Positions 43,931 to 55,800 of a DNA stretch of 64,000 nt are shown here, piece after piece. Numbering within the stretch: position 1 is the stretch's first letter; every line of letters begins with the position of its first letter. Source of the stretch: Catonia carolina (Eukaryota > Arthropoda > Insecta > Hemiptera > Achilidae); contig JAQMRL010000001.1 in assembly GCA_035578175.1 (NCBI GenBank), positions 187,295,783 to 187,359,782 of the forward strand. The letters run 5' to 3'. The translations under genes and the position numbers were made by a program. Under the pieces are notes generated by a model that saw nothing but the letters and a program-made list of their open reading frames with translations, ran no database searches and was not told the origin of the DNA.

Positions 43931-44940
43931 TTGAGCTACAAAATGTTATCGACAGATGGGAGAGTGATGCTAAAATGAAGAGAGGGCAGGAGCGATCTCT
44001 GATGAGATTTCTTGCTAGTAAAAGTGTTAAACCAACTGAAATTCATCGTAGGATTACATTGCAGTACGGTAATTTGTGTTTCTCCCTGCTGCAAGTATAT
44101 GAGTGGTACAAAAAAAGTTGTGTAATTTCTGTAGAGGATGCACAGCAACCAAGGCAGGCTCACCGCGTAGTGATGGACGAAAACATCGGGTTAGCGGAAG
44201 AGCATGTAAATGAAAACAGGCATTTAACTCTAAAAGAAATAGCTGAAATTTTGGAGACTAGTTATGGGTCATAAATTGTCCGTAATGTACTGCAATTCAA
44301 TAAAGTGTGCGAGGTGGGTCCCACGTCATTTGACTCCTAAACTGAAAAACTGTTGATGCCTGTGAAGAAATTTTATGTTATTTCCACATTGAAGGTGATG
44401 TATTTCTGGGAAAAATTGTTATAGGCGATGTGACCTGGGTTTACTATCCACCAACTAGAAACAAAAAGGTCAAGTAAGAAATGGTGTCACAGCTCATTGC
44501 CGAAACCAAAAAAAATTCCACACTTAACTATAAGTGCGAAAACTCATGCTCACTATATTCTGAGATGCAAAGGGAGTAATTTTGAAACATTACATGGAAA
44601 GGGGAGGAACAGTGGATGAGAAGTACAGGCCTTCTTATTCAGAGCTGATTAAAAAGAAACCAACTTTGCCCTGCAATCAGTAGTAAATGACGAGGACTTC
44701 TGACTTCAGGTGTATTGTTACAGCATAAAAATACCCATCCCCATACAGCCTGTTTGATAGCTCAGACTATTTACGATATCAAATTAGAATATCATACATC
44801 CACCTTTTATTGACCAGACCTCGCCCCTAGAGACTTTAAAATGTTTGGACTGCTTAAATTCAAAAGAAGACAAGCATTTCAGAAGTGATGAAGAGATGAA
44901 ATATTTTAGCCAAGTATTTTTAGTGCATTATAAATCTAAA
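43931..44940 (+). pseudogene. Decayed mariner transposase
   Basis: The frame 43975-44274 encodes an N-terminal HTH (QERSLMRFLASKSVKPTEIH, RRITLQYGN) and part of a second HTH (ENRHLTLKEIAEILETSYGS). Downstream, in shifted frames, are GDVTWVYY (normally GDETW), HPHTACLIAQTI and PDLAPRDFKMFGLLK, the expected order for a mariner. Many stops and frameshifts; no TIRs recognised. Much older than the other mariners here. Confidence 0.8.
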
Positions 44941-45533
44941 TATTTAAAAAGATAAGGGTTTTTTTGCTCGAGTTCAGTCTCAGCTCCCACCGAACTGATT
45001 CCGATCAACCTTTAAAATGTTGATCTCACGTGTAGATTTGCCATCACCTATTGTTATTTATTCCAAATTCTATATTATCTAGAAATAGAAAATTAAGGTT
45101 TTTTATACATTGTTCTTTAAAGATTTACTTAACAGATGCCTTGCTTAATCAATTTGTAGTCCCAAAGAGAACAATTGGTGCAGTCTTAAGTGTGTTTCTT
45201 TAGTTTCCGATAAATTATGCCATTCTGGAAAATCTGGAAATCGTCAACTGTTGGCCAATTTTTTTGGAGATTTGGGGTTTTATTGATTTTTAAGTATAGA
45301 AAACAAAAATCTCAGCGCCGAGCCCGTGTCTCAAGTCCTTACCGTATAAAATGAAACCCGAAAATTTCAAATCGCCGTATTGATTGTGGGGTGTTTGTTC
45401 AGGGACCTCACTTTTAGAATGTGCATCAAAAATTAATTCATCAAGTTTTATTATCTTATTCGTTTGCTAACATTAAGTTTGTGTAATCAGTGGTTTTATT
45501 AGTTGTGTTGGAACTTGTATTAACTTTTAATTT

Positions 45534-45712
45534 GCTGGCCGCATTGGTGTAGTTAGTAACGTGCTCGCCTCTCATCATGTGTTCGTGGGTTCAAATCCCA
45601 CTCAGCACGGCATATTTTCATATATTACAATAAATAATTTCATCCTCCATTGTACACAGTTACACCCCTACGTCGTCGCTAATAACCGTTGCAGTTAATG
45701 CAACGTTTAAAT
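45534..45712 (+). mobile_element. tRNA-derived SINE, family A
   Basis: GGCCGCATTGGTGTAGTTAG head, B-box GGTTCAAATCCC, tail CAACGTTTAAA. More diverged than the copies at 2096 and 63432. Confidence 0.75.
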
Positions 45713-46060
45713 CAAACAAAATGTTAATTTCAGACTTTTGGTTATGGTATTTGGTTTTAGTAGTATTTTTATTTATTTTATAATTTATTCATATCCGCCA
45801 TTTCGGTTACTGACTTGCGTCCTTTTGAATACATTTAATCTTTCTGATTATTTTTTCGTGAATTAGCATATTTTTAGGAAGTAAGTAAGTACAGAACCTC
45901 TCAAAAATTAATTTTCGACAACCAATTATCTGACTTTTCCTCATACATTCAAAAAAGATTCTAACGTGTTAAAACTGGGACTAAGATATGTCCCTAAAGG
46001 GATTATTCAGGACACCGGGGCACAATTGAAAAGAGGGACTAACCCCAACCCTATTAAAAC

Positions 46061-46462
46061 CCTGTTGTTTAGCTCAACAACTGAAAGGTGGTTTGAACCT
46101 CTAAAGGTTTTACTAAGTAAAATGAAGAGTGAGGTAGTTTATAATTTGCCTTCCTCACTGAGTACAAAAGTAGCCTATGGTTATCAGCATACCAGGCCCT
46201 CCAAAAAGCATCTACTCTGCACCCTGCAAAAGACACCTTCACTTTATTCACCGCAGGGTCTGGCTGTATAATGAAATTGATAAGGCTACTTTCAGAGGAG
46301 ATAACTCTGACCAGTGTCTTTTACACCTCTACCTCTTCTTTTCTTATAGTTCAGTCATACAATTGGCTGATAATGTGATAAGAAAGAGAACTATTTTATG
46401 TACCCCTGGAACTAACAGATTGAGTGTAAATAATTTAACACTCCACCTGCCTGTTATGGGTG
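46061..46462 (-). mobile_element. AAC-tailed SINE-like retroposon, copy e
   Basis: Family landmarks at both ends (GTTGTTTAGCTCAACAACTG; CTGCCTGTTATGGGTG). Its internal frame is damaged relative to other copies. Confidence 0.75.
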
Positions 46463-46587
46463 TTAATGCTCTAACAAACAAATAAAATGATGAAGAAACA
46501 TTAATTGTCAATTAAAAAAATTGCTTCAGTTCATTTTCTGCGGCAGATCATTCATAACAAGTATAAATTGTACAATACAAAAACATG

Positions 46588-46745
46588 AATGACCGCCTCC
46601 GTGGTGAGTGGTTAGCGCACTAGCCTATTGAGTGGAAGATCCCAGGTTTAATTCCCGGCTGGTGCCTGAAAATAATTTCAAGTTAAAACCCACAGTAGTC
46701 GCAAATGACCAAAATTTTGATGCAACTTTAAATAAATCAAATAAA
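46588..46745 (+). mobile_element. tRNA-derived SINE, family D
   Basis: Head CGTGGTGAGTGGTTAGCGCA (A-box-like), B-box GGTTTAATTCCCGGC, body AAAACCCACAGTAGTCGC, simple AT-rich tail. Confidence 0.75.
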
Positions 46746-46936
46746 AAAAATTGAATAAATTACTTCTCATGGCTCATAAAAAACGAAAGTAGGTTGAATG
46801 CGTTGCCGTCGTCGAATGTGGAGTTTAGTATAGCATTTCATTCAAAAGGCTGACCTTGAAGCATGTACCTACAGTTTGGTATGTTAAATTTAGTACGTAC
46901 GCGTGGAGGCGAGATACAATTCTTCCCATTCAGGCA

Positions 46937-47880
46937 TTTTTACTTTCTCTTGCCTATATGAATATATAGGAAGGAAAGTATTGTTTTCATGGCGATTTTT
47001 CGAAATCAAGTTTTCACGGGATCTATACGTTTTCAGACCCCCTGAACCCAAAAAACATGTTTTTAGCGATTGGTCTGTGTGTGTATGTGTGTGTGTGTGT
47101 GAACAGAATATCTCAAGAATGGAACATCGTACGAACTTGAAACTTGAAACTTAAGTTACGTACCACTACCGGACTCGACACGAACATTTTCATCAAAATC
47201 GGTCAACCGGAAGTGGTAGTTTATTCGTGTAATTTTTCACTTTTTTGCGATTTTCTCAAAAACTAGTCCTACGATTTTTTTTAAAATCGCCTGGTTTACT
47301 ACATTTTTTATGCTCTACAATATAGGGTAAGCGCCATGTTTGCTGAAATTCTGCGTGAGGCTGTTTTTACGTAAAAACATTTTCTTTTTAAGATTGCGGC
47401 TTTAATATGCATTTTAGCGCAAAACGTTATATAATAAAAGTTGTAGAAAATGTAAAATTCTACAACTTTTATTTCAAACATTTTTTTGTATAACGCTTAG
47501 TTTAGCGGTAATTTGCGATTTTCTGTTTTTTTTTCTCACGAAAACGTGAGAAAAATCGATTTTTTTTTAACATTTCGGTCTTAGTATGCATTTTACGACA
47601 AAAGTGTATGTAATTAAATTTATAGAAAATTAAAAGATCTACAACTTTTGTTTAGAACATTTTTCTCTACAGAGCCTAGTTTAGCGTGAAAGCGTGATTT
47701 TCCGTATTTTTAAGCCAAACTGAGTTCGATTGTCATTTTGCGTCATTCACTCATGATTAAAATAAGGTTATGTTTTTGAGGTTAGTTTTTGTTTATTTCT
47801 AATATTTTATTAATAATGTTAGGTTTATTATTAATTATTTGCATTGGCAAGAGAAAGTTGTGTGAGTGTTTCATACCAGA
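46937..47880 (+). repeat. ~0.93 kb repeat, copy G
   Basis: Full-length, almost identical to copy C (22748-23667), including the shared variant GCGCAAAACGTTATATAATA. It carries a (GT)n run near 47080-47101. Confidence 0.88.
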
Positions 47881-48745
47881 TTTTTATTTTGGTATAGGGC
47901 TGTACAGACGCGGACGACGCACTACTGTACAATTACTATTACGTACTACACTTTTATTATTACTACTTTTTGTTTGTGCACGCCCTTATCCACAGAACTT
48001 ACGAATGAGTTCACAGTGATACAATTTATTCGATACGCTCCGCCCATCATGAGTAACATTTATTACATTAAACTATTTTGTAAGTCTGACAACCTGTGAC
48101 TCCACGTGGAGTTGAAATGAATCTGCCATAATATTCCATGTGCTATCTCATTAGTTGAACGCACTGGCTAGTGGATTATTTATTATCGCTACGAGTTTAT
48201 AATTTAACGACAAATATTTTAACCGAAAAATTGCAACGTTCTTTTAAAATATCTTCCAAATCTTTAACCGTTAGTTAATACTCGAATTGACTAAAATGAC
48301 TTAGGCTAAAACTCGTACTAGGCCTAATGAAACACATATAAAAAAATATCCTTAAACATTAGAATACTATAAATACATAAATACAGCAAGAATCAAACGA
48401 AATGTGTCTCGTAACCAACAAGCTCAAGTCTACACAGCTCGACATGGAGAAAGAAACTAATTGAACCTAAAGTGCTTGAGGTAGAATAAAGTTCAAAATA
48501 TAAGAAATCAATAAAAAAAAAACAAAATTAAAAACCTAACCCGCAGAAAGGAGACTACCTGAAACCCCAATTGATTCATTGCACTAAAGTGTCAAATGCA
48601 CTCGAAAGCAGAGTGTCCTTTTGAGTTATATATGGTTTGAATGGTAAGAAGATGTAGGGTAACACTGCCACTCTACTAGCTACTACATTATCCTAATAAC
48701 TTTTAAATGTTCCTAAATGTCAAAATGTGTGTGTGAAACCTTGAA
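47881..48745. other. Intergenic DNA, nothing recognised
   Basis: No gene, RNA or shared repeat identified between the 0.93 kb repeat and the next retroposon. Confidence 0.3.
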
Positions 48746-49171
48746 AAATGTTTATTGTTTTGGTCACCAGCGGAAAGGCAGGTATCAACCTCCAGAGGGA
48801 TTATTAAGTAAAACGAGGAGTGAGGTGCTTTACGTGCTCAGTGAGCAAGGTGCCTTGCTCACTGAGTGAAAAACTATGCTTACCAGAATACCAGGCCCTC
48901 TGAAAAGCATCTACTTTCCATCCTGCAAATTATACCTTCACTTCATTCACCACAGGGTCTGGCTGTAAAATGAAATTGACTACTTTCAAAGGAGATAACT
49001 CTGATTAGTGCCTTTTGCATCTTTACCTCTTCTAATGGACTCTTCTGTTCTTAAATGTTTTAGTCATGTAATTGGGTGACCATGAGATAAGAGAGTGAAC
49101 TTTTTTTGTGGCCCTGAACTAGCAGATCGAGTGCAAATAATTTATCACTCCACTTGCCTGTTATGGGCATA
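48746..49171 (-). mobile_element. AAC-tailed SINE-like retroposon, copy f
   Basis: Diverged full-length copy with small local duplications (GTGAGCAAGGTGCC region; TCTTCTAATGGACTCTTC). Confidence 0.7.
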
Positions 49172-50874
49172 TAAAAAAATGTTTACAGAAAGGAAAATGT
49201 GTTAAAAGGATATTATTATTACAGCTGGTAAATAGTAATAATAATTCATAAGTTTGAAAAAGAAGTTAATTTATCCAAAATTTTAACAAAACACCGAATT
49301 TTTCCTTTAACGTGTTCTTATTTTTGCAGTACGCTCAAAAATTAGGTACCTACCGTATTTTATAAACTAATTAAGCTAATAAAATAAAACAAATTATCAT
49401 TTCTTATTAACCATGCATGTAAAAATCCAGTTGGATTTCCCTTTCTTGGATTGTCCTCTTTAAAAATATGTTCTCATTAGAGATTGTACGGTATGTGAAT
49501 TTAAGGAAAACATAGGTAAGCATCAAATAGTTGCACTTCAGTACTCAGACCAGATGGGTGTAATAATTCTTCGTAATTTATTAAAGTAAATACGAGAGAA
49601 TATTAAACTGTGTTGCAGTATTTTTATTTTAGTATAGACTATCACTTTATACACAAGACCTACACGCATACATTGCGCTGTTTAACTTGTGGAGTACTAA
49701 AATAAAAATAGGAAATTAAATATTACTATAAGAAATAAGAAAATTCGGAAGAGGCGCAGTGAATGTAATTTCCGTACAAGTAAAGAGGTTTTTCCTAGTG
49801 CGCATGTACCCTCCACGCGCATGCTACAAGGTCAGACGGTATATGCAATTGTCCCATACTAAACTCAGCATGGATACTAAAAATAAAATACTTCACCGGT
49901 TGAGGGGTTGAGAGCATGCACATCATTCCCTCGATATGCGAATTATAACTGTAGTATTACGCTAGACTTATTTCTGGCATTGAATATTTTTCTCGACTCT
50001 AATTTTCCACCTTATTAGTTTTGGTTTCAATCATTTTGCAGAGTTTTTATTATTAAATTTATTGTTTATTACATAAATTATGTCGATAGTTTAAACAAAA
50101 TAAATCGGATTCAGCGTACCCTAATTAGGTTTATGTAGCGTTAAAAAATACAACAGCCACAATTACGCAGACACGGTTTATAATTTTCACAGATGAATAA
50201 ATAGGCCTACAGTAAAATTGTGAAATCGTGATTTGTTTTAAATGTTTTGTTTGCCTTCGACAATCAAGACGTCGTTGAAAGAAAATTTAAAAAGATGAAG
50301 TACGAGTACAACAATAGAAAAAAATAAACAAGGTATTCATCCTTTGTCACGCCTCTTAGAAAATTTCGTTTTCCTTATAGGAAGTAACTTGTATAATGAA
50401 GTAGAACATTACATAACCAATGAGTCGCGACTCATTTGAAGAGCTATTCCAGAATGAGAGTTACGTTTCACTTTTTCCAGCCGCCAACTGCGAGCTCAGT
50501 AGTTACCACGTTTGTCACCGTAGTACAACTCGTAACACAAGGGTAAGTACCTACTCTGGATGCATGTTTTAATAAAACTCGTTATTTTAGAAAGACAGTA
50601 TTGAAAATAGAATTTTTATATACTTGGTTCCTTAAAATTCGCACAAGTTTCTCGTAAATCAATTATTGGGACCTTTTGGTTGTTCTAACTGCTTGGAAAT
50701 TTATGTTTTAAGACGTATGTAACTATACACAGTTTAACCTTGATAGTTCGTTATCATCGGAACCGGATTACCGGAACAACGAATTACGACTGAGTAATAT
50801 AAAAGCATAAGGAACTGGGTAAATCATAGGTTGATTGGCCGAAATTTCTATTTTCGTACTCTTAATTTCTTTTT
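49172..50874. other. Intergenic DNA with a splice-donor-like site and a perfect palindrome
   Basis: No coding exon is supported. Positions 50419-50436 form the 18 bp perfect palindrome AATGAGTCGCGACTCATT. A strong donor-like AGGGTAAGT lies near 50536-50545. A regucalcin first exon or promoter here is possible but unproven. Confidence 0.3.
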
Positions 50875-51264
50875 GCCCATAACGGGCAGGTGAAGTGATT
50901 AATTAATGGCACTCAATCTGTTGTTTCCAGGGCTAAAAAAATTGTTCTGTTTTTTATCACATAGTCAACCAATTTTATGACTGAACTATTTAGAACAGAA
51001 GAGGTAGAGGTGTAAATGACACTAGGTAGAGTTATCTCCTCTGAAAATAATGAATTTCGCTATACAGCCAGACCCTGTGGTGAATAAGGTGAAGGTGTTA
51101 TTTGCAGGGTGGAAAGTGGGTGCTTTTTGGAGGGTCTGGCATGCTGATAACTATACTCTTTTAACTCAGTGAGGATGGCAATAGTAAACCACCTTACTCT
51201 TCGTTTTTACTTAGTAAAACCTCTAGAGGTTCAAACCAGCCGGCTGTTGACGTAAACAACACAA
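50875..51264 (+). mobile_element. AAC-tailed SINE-like retroposon, copy g
   Basis: Starts TGCCCATAACGGGCAGGTGA and ends GTAAACAACACAA. Flanks AATTTCTTTT / AACTTCTTTT may be its target duplication. Confidence 0.75.
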
Positions 51265-51637
51265 CTTCTTTTATTTATGAAATTCTAATAATTATTATTT
51301 TTATATACGAGTAGTACGCAAAATTTACTGTCAATTTTGTTCTCTGTTAATATTAACAAATAGTTTTGTAGACCTACATTAAATGAATTATTATTAAGAA
51401 AATATGCGCCAATATTAATAGTCGGCCGCTCTGTATTAGCGGTTGGTGAAGTGTGTAAGCATGAGGAAAAGATGAACTAAAATAAATACACATTTTACCC
51501 AAAAAGTATTACTATACTGTGTATTACATAAAATGAATACATCAGTTAGGTATTACATTTGCAAAAATGTTTGGGTTTTTAAAAAAGCATTCCGTCTAAA
51601 GTAATTAGGCTTAGTTATGATGTCTATAAGATAACTT

Positions 51638-51977
51638 GTTGTTGTTTAGGTCATCAGCCGAAAGGCTGGTTTGAACCTCTAGAGGTTTTACTAAGTAAAA
51701 CGAGGAGTGAGGTGGTTTACCATTGCCTTCCTCACTGAGTGGAAAGTACGCTTATCAGCATGCCGGGCCCTCTGAAAATCACATATTTTCCACTCTGCAA
51801 ATGACACCTTCACTTTATTCACCACAGGGTCTGGCTGTATAATGAAATTCATTACTTGCAGAGAAGATAACTCTGATTAGTGTCTTTTGCACCTCTACCT
51901 CTTCTGTTCTTAAATGAATCAGTCATTCAATTGGCTGATCATGTGATAAGAAACAGAACTATTTATTTTAGCCCTGC
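51638..51977 (-). mobile_element. AAC-tailed SINE-like retroposon, copy h, 5'-truncated
   Basis: Retains the (AAC)n end (GTTGTTGTTTAGG on + strand) but lacks ~60 bp of the opposite end. It is flanked by a perfect 12 bp duplication ATAAGATAACTT (51626-51637, 51978-51989). This fixes the tail as the 3' end and the mechanism as retroposition. Confidence 0.88.
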
Positions 51978-52015
51978 ATAAGATAACTTAGGTAATAAAT
52001 AATTGTAAACCATCG

Positions 52016-52088
52016 TACTCCTCGTTTTACTTTGTACAGCCTCTAGAGGTTCAAATGAGCTTTTCGGCTGATGACCTGAATAATAACA
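52016..52088 (+). mobile_element. AAC-tailed retroposon, 3' fragment
   Basis: Only the last ~70 bp (CTCGTTTTACTTTGTACAGC to GATGACCTGAATAATAACAAC). A separate 5' piece of the same family lies near 52312-52365. Confidence 0.65.
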
Positions 52089-52683
52089 ACATAGTATTCG
52101 TGACAGAACTACAAGTTACAAAGTTGACGTTACTAGGTAAAAAGTTAAACTAGTTCCTTTAAATTTAAAAAAAGTACAACAGTTCGACTCTTCGTCACCT
52201 CCCATGAGGCATTACATAAATTATGAACCTTTAAAGAATGTATGAATTATTTAAAATGGAATATTTTTATTAGGTGAAAAAACCAGCACATGCCTTCGTA
52301 TATTACAGAATGATGCGCCCATAACAGACAGAAGGCGTGTCAAATTATTTACACTCAATCTGTGTGTGTAGTTCAGTTTTTATCATAAAAATTATAGTGA
52401 AATAAGAATTCAATTTTAAGCGATATTTCTCTCTCCATTAGGGTGGCCCGCGCTAAGCATTTGCTGTAAACAGTAAATGCATCTACAATTACGCATCCAG
52501 CCAATACCAGAACAGAGCGAATGTTTACAGTAGTTCCAAAGATAATAGAAATGAACTACAGTTCCTAAATTCCAACAGATGATAAATTCTATTTTACTTT
52601 TGTCGTTAAAATTAGATGATTCTTTGAATTGTTAAAGGGTTTGTCGACAATGTCTAACACATCTATCTGGAGGCTTGACGCCA

Positions 52684-52831
52684 ATGCTGTTTCCAGTTAC
52701 TCTCCCTGTTCTACACGGAGAGGGTCCACATTGGGATGCTCATATACAAGTCCTGTATTTTGTAGATATAACTGGTAGAACTGTACATCGTTTAAACCCT
52801 GCAACCAATACACACACTTCAATTACCTTGA
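52684..52831 (+). CDS. Regucalcin-like exon A (N-terminal metal-ligand exon)
   Basis: The coding frame reads PVTLPVLHGEGPHWDAHIQV and on to the donor AGTAAGT. Two starts are possible. One is an in-frame ATG at 52684, giving about 10 residues before GEGP (shorter than most family members). The other is splicing at the acceptor TGTTTCCAG (ends 52696) to an upstream coding exon that I could not identify. The frame is closed by a TAA about 60 bases upstream of the ATG. Confidence 0.75.
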
Positions 52832-55800
52832 GTAAGTAACACAGCGAGTTGATTATTATTTATTTTAGTTTAATAAACATCATTTTGAGGGTTCGTTCTC
52901 CTGCACTGGCAAAAGCTCCAGCCGGTAAGGTCCAGATTTCGAAGTTCGTTCTCCATGTATAGTTGTGAGCTGACTTATTTGCTAGTACGAGATGAAGTGC
53001 AAAGGGGCCTGGTCCTACAGTAGTTATTAGAAATGGTTTGTGACTAATATTTTTAGAAGAGCGCGTACTGATGGTATTATTTCTACTACTAGGTTATAGG
53101 TGAAGGGGAATCGTACAAACAATCCTCTCCAACCGAATTCCTTACGCTAGCAATCAAGTGAGTTCCCATCTATAGTGGCCCTGGATATGGGGAGCACCTA
53201 CTCTACAGAAATGAAAAGGAGAACTCAAAAGCCTACAGCTGTAGGTAGTCATAAAATCGGACAGAATAATCTGTCCCTTTGGCGGAAGGCAACCGAACAC
53301 CATCGCCTAATCCTTGAAGTATAGGCTAAACACCTACGGTCTTCTTTCATTAAATATGCTGAAATTAAAACGCTGGCGGAAAACAGAAAAGGTCGGAGAC
53401 ATCCATGGATCTGCCTAAGGGCAGATTACCTCATCATGATGTTAACGTTAAAAGTAGCTACTCTTGGGAATAAATTATAGAAACAAAAATCTGCTATGTT
53501 TGTGGCCAGCCCGTTGGTGTAGTGGTCAGAGCAATTGGCTTCTGCGCGATTGGTCCCGGGTTTAGTTCCCGATCAAGCCAGGCAGTTTTTCAACACTCAT
53601 TTTCTTCTATCACCCTCAATTATCTGCATTAGCAGTATTGTAGCCCTCCTAGTAAATGATTTTATCTATGGTTACCTGGGGTAATTTCCACCTCCTGCAG
53701 CGTAATGGTTCAGTATAAGTAGTACAATGTAAGAAACTTTGTATTACCTATGGCATTTTTTTAAGTAATGAAATATCAAGGAAATAAATAAAATATTATT
53801 ATTAATTATTGTGCAAAACAGTTGGACGTAAAACGAAATCAACATTTTTATGCATGTCACTTGTTCAAATTTGTAAACCACTTGAGCGGGAGGAGAGCTG
53901 CGTACTTGTTTACACAGTACCACATAATGATTTACTAAGATTGTAAAGAGGAGGAACAAATTTCTTTTCAAGTTCTCTAGTGAATAGAAAAATGATTAAA
54001 TAGACTTATTGATTTCTACATCTTACATCTACGACGTATATTTATGATGTGTACAATGGAAAACACGGTTTGCTTTAGGCTAATGAAGAAAAAGTAACCT
54101 ATTCTATTCGCGGCAATTATCTCTTATTGTAATTACGCGTGCATTTCAATTTTAGTAGCCTAAGACCTTCGTATTTACTAGAAGTCTTCTTTATATCCAA
54201 TTATTAAAGATCGCCACGTGTATAATAACTATAATAAAACGTAAAAATAAATATAAATATATATAATATATATACAGTACATAATAACTAAATAAAATAG
54301 GCTTTACAGCACGTACGCTTATAAATAATAATTTTAGCGCGACATTATAGTAACCGTATGACAAGGTTTGCGTTATAGTGAACAATACGTACATTGAAAA
54401 TAATTTTGTCAAAATAACTTTCATTAAACGAACAAGGTAAAATATTTTAATGATTTATTGGACACTTTATGTATTTGTTTATTTATTATCACATTGTTTA
54501 CAAAAATCCTAAAGTGCAGCAGAAACAATATTACATAAGTTACAGACCATGATGCTATAGCGTACTAGTAACCATGAAATTGCGAGCCTGGATCTAGTTC
54601 GGCAGTAATGCAGTGTTGTCGTATTTGGCAGAGTGAGAACGAACTTTTTATCTTTTATTATTATCTTATTATCAGAAAAATTAGAAATTAATTTTGTTCT
54701 AGCTTCAGGATTGTTAGCCAAATTTTGAAAAACTTATAAACATTACTGATTATTTCTTTACTTTGTTTTCTAAGGTCTTTCTTACGATAACAACGGTCGC
54801 TGTTCGGAGTCAGTTTGCCGGATTGTTCGTCAAAATTACTGAATTCATTTATATTTACAATTAAAAATACATTTAATACACTGAAAAATAATTATTTTTT
54901 TTAACGAGAGACTGTATTAATCAATAAGGCCTATAAAATTAAAATAATCTAAAACGAAAATGATTTTTAAAAAAACTGCCCACAAACGTTGCGAAACGTG
55001 TATGTATTTGTACTATGTCAACGTATTTATATGACGAGTGAAGCAATTCCAATGCCATGGCCGGGGAGGGTGGAGTAACAACATTGTATGACAGGTCGGG
55101 TGGGTATACGACGCCTTTGTTCACTAGGAAGCTCGCAATTTCGTGGGTTAATAATACAACTACTGTCCGTCAATAACTTGATGGCCTCCCGCAGAGAGGA
55201 GCAGAATCGGCCGGCTACTACTAGCCTTATCCATAACATTTCATTATGTATAGGTATCAGACGAACTAATGTCCCATAGCCGAGCGAGTGAGAGGGAGAT
55301 ATGTGGCATAACTACGCATGCGCTCAAAGGTCTTTAACGTTATATACCAAATCTGAAAACATACTACAGTTGTTATTTTGCTAAAAAAGTTTACTGGATG
55401 CATAAACGCTTGCTCACAACAATGAGTAAAATTATACGACAATGTTATTGGAACGGCGCGTATGGCTTGTACGAGTGAGAGCGTTATGCATTCTCTCACT
55501 CCCACGGCTAGGGGACATTAGTTCATCTGAATACTGTACTACTACTAACTACTATAGTATACTGGACTTTGTGAATAATGAAGTGTTATTGAGAAGGCTA
55601 GTAGCGGGCCGATTCTGCTCCTCTCTGCGGGAGGCCATCAAGTTATAGACAGACTATACTACAGTCTTAGTATCATCCACATAGACTGCCTCTGTGGCGT
55701 AATGGTTAAAACACTAGCCTACAAAGCGGAAGGCCCTGGGTTGATTCCCGGCTAGAGTCTGGAGATTATTAAAAGTCCAATACTCACCATTACATAACCC

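Noticed and set aside
50399..50538. Candidate first exon of the regucalcin gene ending at a strong GTAAGT
   Set aside because: The open frames here end in phase 0 or 2, while exon A needs phase 1. The frame in the right phase has a stop just before the donor, so it could only be a non-coding exon.
52069..52085. CTGATGA as another hammerhead core (also near 62902)
   Set aside because: No GAAAC, stem II or stem I partner nearby. The sequence is simply the 3' end of the AAC-tailed retroposon (GGCTGATGACCT).
53010..53450. Possible LINE or gene fragment between regucalcin exons
   Set aside because: Contains LINE-tail-like words (e.g. the frame LAENRKGRRHPW and a final ATGATG), but too degraded to define limits or class.
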